Assembly: GCF_002422095.1 (NCBI RefSeq)
Contig: NZ_DITB01000020.1
Coordinates: 1-8,124, forward strand
Reading direction: 5' to 3'
DNA: 8,124 bases
From: Flavobacterium sp. UBA6195
GTDB taxonomy: Bacteria; Bacteroidota; Bacteroidia; Flavobacteriales; Flavobacteriaceae
Shown here: one piece after another, positions 1-5,847 of the stretch
Layout: each line of letters begins with the position of its first letter
How positions within the stretch are numbered: the first letter of the stretch is position 1
Notes under the pieces: model-generated
What the model was told of the DNA's origin: nothing
What the model saw: only the letters and a program-made list of their open reading frames with translations
Database searches by the model: none
Made by a program: the position numbers and the translations under genes

Positions 1-2
1 GA

Positions 3-1022
3 AATCCTGCTTATGAAGACGGAGCTGTGGTTTGTAGAGTGGCACCTTCGTTTATTCGTTTTGGAAATTTCGAATTATTAGCGGCTCGAAAAGATTTGCC
101 AAATTTAAAAGCTTTAGCAGATTATACGATTAACTATTTTTATCCTGAAATTACCTCAACTGGAAAAGAAAAATATCTGGCTTTTTATCAAGAAGTGGTG
201 AACCGAACGGTTAATATGATTGTGGAATGGCAACGTGTAGGTTTTGTTCACGGCGTTATGAATACGGATAATATGTCGATTTTAGGATTAACGATTGATT
301 ATGGTCCGTATGGATGGTTGGAAGATTACAATCTTGATTGGACACCGAATACCACCGATGCTGAAGGTAAACGTTACCGATTTAGAAACCAACCCGATAT
401 TGCACTTTGGAATTTGATTCAATTAGGGAATGCTTTGTATCCTTTAATTGAAAATATTACAGCAATGGAAGCTATTTTAAACAGTTACAGTCATCGTTTT
501 GATGCGAAGTTTCCAGTGATGATGCAAGATAAATTAGGGTTGACTTCGGAATACAATACGGAATTTTATGATGAATTAGGAACGCTGTTATCGGTTTCAG
601 AAACGGATATGACGATTTTCTATCGCAGCTTAGCGAATGTATTAAAATCAGATACTCCTGAAATTGCGTTATCGAAAATTGAATATGCTTTTTATCAACC
701 TGATGCCATAGTTGCGACATTAAAGACGACTTGGTTGAATTGGATGGAACTTTATTTACAAAAACTAAACGAGGAGCCTATTTCTGATGCCGATAGAAAA
801 GCGAAGATGAATAAGGTGAATCCGAAATATGTATTACGTAATTACATGGCACAATTAGCTATCGATGCAGCAGAGAAGGAAGATTACACTTTAATTGATG
901 AACTTTACGAGTTACTAAAACATCCTTATGATGAACAACCGCGGAATGAGAAGTGGTTTGTTAAACGTCCTGATTGGGCAAAAAACAAAGTTGGTTGCTC
1001 TGTTTTATCATGTAGTTCATAA
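3..1022 (+). CDS. selO: SelO family protein adenylyltransferase (YdiU/UPF0061), 3' part
   Basis: SelO transfers AMP from ATP onto Ser, Thr or Tyr of target proteins and has been linked to redox homeostasis. The frame is open from base 3, and the residues before the GTG at 27 (NPAYEDGA) belong to the family, so the true start lies upstream and that GTG is not a start. About 339 residues are visible, against 478 for the E. coli protein. Numbering from the GTG, HGVMNTDN at 75-82 holds the catalytic Asp81 and Asn82, and DYGP at 91-94 holds the metal-binding Asp, ten residues on as in E. coli D246/D256. The end reads GCSVLSCSS; Cys329, third from the end, occupies the position of selenocysteine in animal SelO. 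The loop residue matching E. coli Cys272 is Pro107, so the known disulfide partner is missing. A TAA stop ends the gene. Family assignment is secure. Confidence 0.96.
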   Translation, partial: NPAYEDGAVVCRVAPSFIRFGNFELLAARKDLPNLKALADYTINYFYPEITSTGKEKYLAFYQEVVNRTVNMIVEWQRVGFVHGVMNTDNMSILGLTIDYGPYGWLEDYNLDWTPNTTDAEGKRYRFRNQPDIALWNLIQLGNALYPLIENITAMEAILNSYSHRFDAKFPVMMQDKLGLTSEYNTEFYDELGTLLSVSETDMTIFYRSLANVLKSDTPEIALSKIEYAFYQPDAIVATLKTTWLNWMELYLQKLNEEPISDADRKAKMNKVNPKYVLRNYMAQLAIDAAEKEDYTLIDELYELLKHPYDEQPRNEKWFVKRPDWAKNKVGCSVLSCSS

Positions 1023-1090
1023 TTTTTTTTATTAAAAATTATCAATAATTTAAAAAAAAATTGTTTTATTTAAAAAAAAGTTGTTTTTTT
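1021..1090 (+). repeat. A/T-only inverted repeats and 20-bp near-tandem repeat after selO; possible weak terminator
   Basis: Bases 1051-1067 and 1071-1087 match at 16 of 17 positions with a period of 20 bases (A run, TTG, T run). The arm AATTTTTTTT at 1021-1030 can pair with AAAAAAAATT at 1053-1062. A second possible hairpin is the A run at 1072-1079 against the T run at 1084-1090 around a GTTG loop. A T-rich stretch follows each. With no G-C pairs these stems are weak, so a terminator role for selO is only a possibility; slippage-generated low-complexity DNA explains it equally well. Confidence 0.35.
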
Positions 1091-1141
1091 GTTGCCCCTT
1101 GTCTCCCTGCTTATTGAAATAAATGTAACATAGTTTACTTT

Positions 1142-3445
1142 ATGGATAATTTTTTACCCCCTTTGCAGAAAAATTTCAATGAAATAAGGGATTTTATAAC
1201 AGATAGTACTTTAAATAATCAGTTAGATGAAACAATAAGTTTTCTAATTGAGTGTTTGAATATTAACAACGGATACATATTTCTTGTTCTTGATGATCAG
1301 AAGGTTGTAGTTTCGCCTTCATCTAGTCCAAAATACCTACTTCCATTAGTCTTTTCAGAATTTGATTTAGCGATTATTTCTAAAAAAGAAATTTGCAGTT
1401 ACTCCAATTTGCAAGTTGAAATTAGTACAGAAAAATCTACTAAGTTAATTTCCTACTTTATAGGTTTTCCTATCAATATTTCCAATAATAATGTTTCTGG
1501 TGCAATTTGTTTTTATGATTTTTCAGATAAAGAATTAACTCAAAAAGAAATAAAAACAATAGAGTTTGTAATCAAACAGCTTCAAATATTTTTAGATCAT
1601 TATTTTGAAAAAAATAGCTTAAAAAAATTAATTAAATCAAGTCTAGATCGATTTGATTTGTTTATCGAAAATTCAAAAGAAATATTTTATGAACTTAAAA
1701 CAGATGGGACTATATTATTTGTTTCAGAGAGTTGGACAAATAATGTTGGCCATGAAGTTAATGAAATTGTAGGTAAAAATACAGCAAGTTTAATTCATCC
1801 AGATGATGTTTTACATGTAAGTGATTTTTTGAGTAAATTAATTGTAAATCAAAAAAGTACACAAGAAGTTGTTTATAGATTGCTACACAAAGATGGATAT
1901 TATGTTTGGCATTCTTCAGATGTTAAATTAATTGAGCGCGAGGGAGAATATTTTTACATTGGAAACTGTAGGGATATAACCGAGTTTATTAAAGTTCAAA
2001 ATGAAATTTCTTATCAAAAGGAATTTTATGAAAAAATTTTAGATCGATTGCCAATAGACCTAGGTGTTTGGGATATAAACCATAAATATTTATACTTAAA
2101 TCGCGAAGCTATAAAGAATGATGAACTTCGAAAATATATTATTGGAAAAGATGATTTTGAGTATGCAGTTCATACAGGACGTGATGATTCCTTTGCAAAG
2201 AAGAGAAGAGAGTTATTCAATAAAGCACTTACCAGTAAACAAATTATTGAGTGGGAAGATGTCTTTTTAAGTCTATCTGGCGAGCAATTTTACCACACAA
2301 GAAAGTTTATTCCCATTTTTGATGAAGGGGGTAATTTTGAGATGATGACAGGATATGGTATTGACATTACAGAAAGTAAAAGAATTCATGAAGAAATATT
2401 AAAAAGTCGCCAATTAATTAATAGTGTTATTCAAAATGCTGCTGTGGGTATATTAGTTCAAGGACCACAATCTGAGTTTTTAGAATATAACAAAGCTGCA
2501 TGTGAAATGCTTGGATTAACAGAAGAACAAATGTTAGGAAAATCTTCTTTTGATCCACATTGGAAAGTTATTCACCTTGATGGAGCAGAATTTAAACCAC
2601 ATGAACATCCGGTTCCTCAAGCTATAAAAAAATTAGTACCCATCAATAATATAATAATGGGAGTTCATAGGCCAATAAAGGGTGATTTAGTTTGGCTATT
2701 GGTTGATGCAATTCCTGTTTTAGGGGAGTCAAATGAATTGTTATATGTAATTTGTACCTTTAATGATATTTCGGCTCGAAAAAATGCTGAAGATGCTCTT
2801 AAAATAAGTAATGAAAGATTTACTTATGCAAGTGAAGCAACATCTGATGCTTTGTGGGATTGGGATATGATAACAAATAAAATTTTTGTTGGTGAAAGTT
2901 ATTCCATACTTTTTGGACATTATTTTAAAGATAATATAATTCCAGGTGAAGTTTGTGAAAGTTTTGTTCATCCTTCGGATAAGAATTCTTATGAAGAATC
3001 AATTGAAATCGCTATTGCTGGAGGAGAGAAAAGATGGTCACACGAGTATCAATATTTAAAATCTGACGGTACTTATGCTTATGTGAGTGATAAAGCAATA
3101 ATAATAAGGGATAAAGACGATAGACCAATTCGAATGATTGGTGCTATGCAGAATATTACAGAACAGAAAATTTTAAATGATAAACTACAACAAAGTGAAG
3201 AACGTTTTAAAGGAGCGTTTTATTATTCTTCTCTTGGAATGGCAATTGTAGATATAGATGGGTATTGGATTGAGGTTAATGATAGATTGTGCCAAATTTT
3301 AGGATATACAAAAGAAGAGTTCAAAAATTTAACTTTTTATGGAATTACTTATGAAGAGGATTTAGAAGAAGATTTAAAAAACAAGCAAAAGATAGTTAAT
3401 GGGGAACAACCTGGATTTAGTATGGAGAAACGATATGTCCATTAA
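1142..3445 (+). CDS. Sensor half of a GAF/multi-PAS histidine kinase, ended by an in-frame TAA
   Basis: This 767-residue ORF is the sensory part of a soluble histidine kinase; no membrane segment or signal peptide is visible, so it should act in the cytoplasm. Domains in order: a GAF-like domain (about 22-156), then PAS domains at about 171-284, 293-413, 424-547 and 557-676, and the first two thirds of a fifth PAS from 687. PAS domains end in the usual PAC signature (CRDITEF, GIDITESK, FNDISARK, MQNITEQK). PAS3 carries the HLDG...EHP pattern seen in a known PAS subfamily. ATG 1142 is the first possible start because an in-frame TGA lies at 1115-1117; no Shine-Dalgarno is seen, as is normal in Bacteroidota. 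The TAA at 3443-3445 falls inside PAS5, where the same frame continues directly into the rest of the domain. A product ending here would lack all catalytic parts. Ligands of the sensors cannot be told from sequence. Confidence 0.9.
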   Translation: MDNFLPPLQKNFNEIRDFITDSTLNNQLDETISFLIECLNINNGYIFLVLDDQKVVVSPSSSPKYLLPLVFSEFDLAIISKKEICSYSNLQVEISTEKSTKLISYFIGFPINISNNNVSGAICFYDFSDKELTQKEIKTIEFVIKQLQIFLDHYFEKNSLKKLIKSSLDRFDLFIENSKEIFYELKTDGTILFVSESWTNNVGHEVNEIVGKNTASLIHPDDVLHVSDFLSKLIVNQKSTQEVVYRLLHKDGYYVWHSSDVKLIEREGEYFYIGNCRDITEFIKVQNEISYQKEFYEKILDRLPIDLGVWDINHKYLYLNREAIKNDELRKYIIGKDDFEYAVHTGRDDSFAKKRRELFNKALTSKQIIEWEDVFLSLSGEQFYHTRKFIPIFDEGGNFEMMTGYGIDITESKRIHEEILKSRQLINSVIQNAAVGILVQGPQSEFLEYNKAACEMLGLTEEQMLGKSSFDPHWKVIHLDGAEFKPHEHPVPQAIKKLVPINNIIMGVHRPIKGDLVWLLVDAIPVLGESNELLYVICTFNDISARKNAEDALKISNERFTYASEATSDALWDWDMITNKIFVGESYSILFGHYFKDNIIPGEVCESFVHPSDKNSYEESIEIAIAGGEKRWSHEYQYLKSDGTYAYVSDKAIIIRDKDDRPIRMIGAMQNITEQKILNDKLQQSEERFKGAFYYSSLGMAIVDIDGYWIEVNDRLCQILGYTKEEFKNLTFYGITYEEDLEEDLKNKQKIVNGEQPGFSMEKRYVH
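3443..3445 (+). other. In-frame ochre codon splitting the histidine kinase gene
   Basis: The reading frame before and after this TAA is the same. Bridging it gives YVH-x-NKSLIWVLLTVS, a normal PAS strand in which x is most simply Lys (AAA). A single A-to-T substitution explains the break; no shift of frame is needed. With the stop read as an amino acid the whole gene, 1142-4714, would encode 1190 residues. It may be a real nonsense mutation or a base-call error. Confidence 0.85.
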
Positions 3446-3463
3446 AATAAGTCTTTAATATGG

Positions 3464-4714
3464 GTGCTATTAACGGTTTCATTAGTTAGAAATTCTCTAG
3501 GAGAGATTCAACATTTTGTAGCGCAAATAATCGACATTTCTGAAAGAAAGAAAATGGAAGAAGAAAATCGATTACTAATTGAAGAAAATAATAGAAACAA
3601 AGCAATAGAACTCAATGAAGTTAAAAATACATATCGCTTATTAGCTGATAATATTATTGATATCGTTTGTTTGCATAATCTTTATACTAAATTTCAATAT
3701 GTCTCGCCTTCTGTTAAAAATTTATTAGGATATACACCAGAAGACTTAATAGGGACATTACCAGAAAAAATTGTACATCCAGATGACTTAGAAAAATTAA
3801 AAAATAAATTTATTTCAATTATATCAAGTAAAGGTAGCTTTTCCGAACAATTACGATTACGTCATGTGGATGGAGAATATTTTTGGTTTGAAACAAATGC
3901 AACTTTAGTGTATGAAAATGGAAAACCTGTCAGTTTTCAGTCAAGTACACGTGATATAACACAAAGAAAAAAAGCTGAACAAATTATTGAAGATACATTA
4001 ATTCAAGAACGACAATTAAATGAATTAAGAACCAATTTGGTTTCTACAATATCTCATGAATTTAGAACCCCTATGACAACTATCAGAACAAGTGCAGAGT
4101 TAATTACAATGTATTTGGAAGGAAGTGGCTATAATTTTAATTCTCAAATAGAAAAAAGAGTTCAAACTATAACAAAGGAAATAGATAGAATTGTAGAACT
4201 AATGGATGCAGTATTAACTATTTCAAAAGATGATGCAGGTAAGACTAGTTTTAATCCAGTTTATTGCAATTTAAAAGAAATATGTATTGATGTTATAGAA
4301 ACCAGTTATACTCATTTAAAAGATAATAGAACAGTAGAAGCTGTATATGATGTTGATGATGCAGTAATTTTTGCTGATATTAATTTAATAAAATATTCAT
4401 TGTTTAATGTTTTAAATAATGCTTTTAAATATTCTCAAGGCTCAAATAAAAATGTGAGGTTGCATCTTTATAATATTGATAACAAAGTTGTAGTTGAAGT
4501 AATTGATTTTGGTATTGGAATACCAGAAGAAGATCAATCAAAACTTTTTAATACTTTTTACAGAGCAAGTAATTCCAATGGTATTCAAGGTACTGGTTTA
4601 GGTTTATACATTATAAAAATGTTTACTAAGAAAAATTCAGGAAAGGTTAAACTTGAGAGTAAATTAGGAGTAGGTACAAAAGTAACATTAAAATTTCCTT
4701 TAATAATCCCATAA
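3464..4714 (+). CDS. Catalytic half of the PAS histidine kinase (rest of PAS5, PAS6, HisKA, HATPase)
   Basis: This is the transmitter part of the kinase gene that begins at 1142, and lies in the same frame. Counting from the GTG at 3464 (416 residues): end of PAS5 with IIDISERKK (1-30), a coiled linker (31-55), PAS6 (about 56-169, with HPDD and TRDITQRKK), HisKA (about 183-255) with the phospho-accepting His198 in SHEFRTP, and HATPase_c (about 305-416). The ATPase has the N box with Asn315 and Asn319, the G1 box DFGIGI at 348-353 and the G2 box GTGLGL at 376-381, so the kinase core looks intact. The GTG is only the first start-like codon after the TAA and is mid-domain. A likelier re-start is ATG 3554, which follows a purine-rich stretch and would give a 386-residue PAS6-HisKA-HATPase protein. 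The receiver gene follows after 10 bp. Confidence 0.9.
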   Translation: MLLTVSLVRNSLGEIQHFVAQIIDISERKKMEEENRLLIEENNRNKAIELNEVKNTYRLLADNIIDIVCLHNLYTKFQYVSPSVKNLLGYTPEDLIGTLPEKIVHPDDLEKLKNKFISIISSKGSFSEQLRLRHVDGEYFWFETNATLVYENGKPVSFQSSTRDITQRKKAEQIIEDTLIQERQLNELRTNLVSTISHEFRTPMTTIRTSAELITMYLEGSGYNFNSQIEKRVQTITKEIDRIVELMDAVLTISKDDAGKTSFNPVYCNLKEICIDVIETSYTHLKDNRTVEAVYDVDDAVIFADINLIKYSLFNVLNNAFKYSQGSNKNVRLHLYNIDNKVVVEVIDFGIGIPEEDQSKLFNTFYRASNSNGIQGTGLGLYIIKMFTKKNSGKVKLESKLGVGTKVTLKFPLIIP

Positions 4715-4724
4715 AAATAAAATA

Positions 4725-5084
4725 ATGCCAAGAATTTTAATTATCGATGATGAAATAAATCTAAGAGAAACTATTGCCGAGATGCTAACATATCTAGGGT
4801 ATGACATATTTCTATCAACAGATGGAAAAGATGGATTGGAAAAAGTAAAAGAAATTCAACCTGACTTAATCATTTGTGATATTATGATGCCTATATTAGA
4901 TGGTTACGGTTTTATGGAATTACATAGAACTTCAAATTACAGTGATATTCCTGTTTTATTTCTATCCGCTAAAGTGGAACAAAAAGATAAAGAAATAGAG
5001 ATTTCTCTAGGAGTCAAAGATTATATCACAAAACCCTTCGCTTTCAAGGATTTAAAAACAATTATAGATTTACATTTAAAATAA
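4725..5084 (+). CDS. Single-domain response regulator (CheY-like receiver)
   Basis: The 119-residue protein is one receiver domain with no DNA-binding or enzymatic output. Asp8 and Asp9 (IIDDE) form the acidic metal-binding pocket, Asp52 in CDIMMP is the phosphate acceptor, Ser81 in FLSA is the switch residue and Lys103 in ITKPF is the conserved lysine; all key residues are present. ATG 4725 lies 10 bp after the stop of the histidine kinase, so the two are very likely one transcript and a cognate pair. A receiver-only partner suggests that it passes phosphate on in a relay, or works by binding another protein. That partner is not in the window. No clear ribosome site is seen beyond an A-rich leader, as is usual for this group. 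Confidence 0.95.
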   Translation: MPRILIIDDEINLRETIAEMLTYLGYDIFLSTDGKDGLEKVKEIQPDLIICDIMMPILDGYGFMELHRTSNYSDIPVLFLSAKVEQKDKEIEISLGVKDYITKPFAFKDLKTIIDLHLK

Positions 5085-5151
5085 AAAAATAACATTAATT
5101 TTACCCCTACAAATTATTATTAATTATGAAACAATTAAAATAGACAATTAA

Positions 5152-5589
5152 ATGATTTACTTACTCCCCTCATTACTTTATAAAAAGTACTTAAAAGTAT
5201 TTTTTATAACATTCTTTTTTCTACAATTCTATCAACTACATTCGCAAGAATTAAATTCAAACTCTGATTTTTTTAAAACAGTTTCTTACGGAAACAAAGT
5301 TTATTTTGGAGAAATTGAAAGCGCTGCAAATTGGACGGTTATTTCACCCAACAATAAAACTACAACCATTTTGTATGGTAACGAAATTAATAATTTTAAT
5401 TTTAAAGAACCAGGTGTATATACCTTATTTTTTTCTGATGTAAAAAAATTTGGGCCTAATGAATGTGTACATCCAAAATTTAAAGACAAAATGTTAATTA
5501 ATGTAACTACAACTGAAATGGTATTTCAATTTTCAAAAATTAAGTTTTCAGATAAAATCAGGGTTGGGAAAATTGTGATGACATTTTAA
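5152..5589 (+). CDS. Secreted protein of unknown family, N-terminal part (frame broken)
   Basis: The first 31 residues look like a signal peptide: Lys11, Lys12 and Lys15, a hydrophobic core rich in Phe (16-27), and a likely cut after LHS with Gln next. The mature part is rich in beta-strand patterns, with a GVYTLFF strand at 89-95 like those of Ig/PKD-type sandwiches, and one Cys at 105. I do not recognise the family. A TAA directly precedes ATG 5152, so no earlier ATG is possible in this frame. The frame carries real protein to about Lys140 and then runs into a short false end (IVMTF). Inserting one A in the run at 5569-5572 joins it to the ORF at 5589 and gives a 229-residue protein. It is probably extracellular or surface-attached, and probably co-transcribed with the large protein behind it. 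Confidence 0.75.
   Translation: MIYLLPSLLYKKYLKVFFITFFFLQFYQLHSQELNSNSDFFKTVSYGNKVYFGEIESAANWTVISPNNKTTTILYGNEINNFNFKEPGVYTLFFSDVKKFGPNECVHPKFKDKMLINVTTTEMVFQFSKIKFSDKIRVGKIVMTF
5569..5572 (+). other. Probable one-base deletion (A run) breaking the small secreted-protein gene
   Basis: The frame used from 5152 must move back by one base here to stay in protein-like sequence. GGGAAAATTG with a fifth A would read GGG AAA AAT TGT GAT GAC, that is GKNCDD, and then continue without a stop to 5840. The two frames do not line up as a classical slippery heptamer, so programmed frameshifting is unlikely. Confidence 0.7.
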
Positions 5590-5840
5590 TGACATTACCG
5601 GTTACTATAAATTCGCTTTCAGAAGGTGGTAAAGTTAAATTATCAAAAGTTAATGTTACTGGTAATGATGTTAATTTAATTGCAATGCCTTTGCAAGAAG
5701 AAATTATTGTTAAAAATGGAACTTATAATTTGAGTTATAAATTATCAGGTACAGTTAATAAGGAAACATATTTGATGTTTGATTTTGTTGATAATAACAA
5801 TGAAACCCAAACGTATTATCAATTAGAAATTGTAAACTAG
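5589..5840 (+). CDS. Secreted protein of unknown family, C-terminal part (downstream of frameshift)
   Basis: This 83-residue ORF is most likely the second half of the gene that begins at 5152, not a separate gene. It has no signal peptide and its ATG overlaps the end of the preceding frame. The real join reads VGK-NCDDILMTLPVT, meaning that six sensible codons lie upstream of the ATG in this frame. It has alternating hydrophobic patterns typical of a beta-sandwich (KVKLSKVNVTG, then EEIIVKNGTYNLSYKLSG and TYLMFDFVD). The new Cys in NCDD could pair with Cys105 of the first half, although that is inference. It ends in TAG 7 bp before the next gene. The function is unknown. Confidence 0.6.
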   Translation: MTLPVTINSLSEGGKVKLSKVNVTGNDVNLIAMPLQEEIIVKNGTYNLSYKLSGTVNKETYLMFDFVDNNNETQTYYQLEIVN

Positions 5841-5847
5841 AAAGATT

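Noticed and set aside
1011..1022. Selenocysteine at the end of SelO
   Set aside because: The position is encoded by TGT (Cys), not TGA, so no recoding is involved.
1114..1138. Possible Bacteroidota-type promoter (TTG at 1114-1116, TAGTTTAC at 1131-1138) before the kinase
   Set aside because: The spacer is only 14 bases, the -7 element matches poorly, and it would leave almost no leader before ATG 1142.
5096..5103. TAATTTTA resembling a -7 promoter box before the small secreted gene
   Set aside because: No TTG element lies at the expected distance upstream, and such A/T strings are common in this DNA.
5126..5143. Tiny ORF MKQLK between the response regulator and the secreted gene
   Set aside because: Five codons with no ribosome site or sign of a leader-peptide function; expected by chance.
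5563..5590. Programmed ribosomal frameshift in the small secreted gene
   Set aside because: The codons GGG AAA ATT do not form an X_XXY_YYZ heptamer in the zero frame, and no stimulatory hairpin is apparent.
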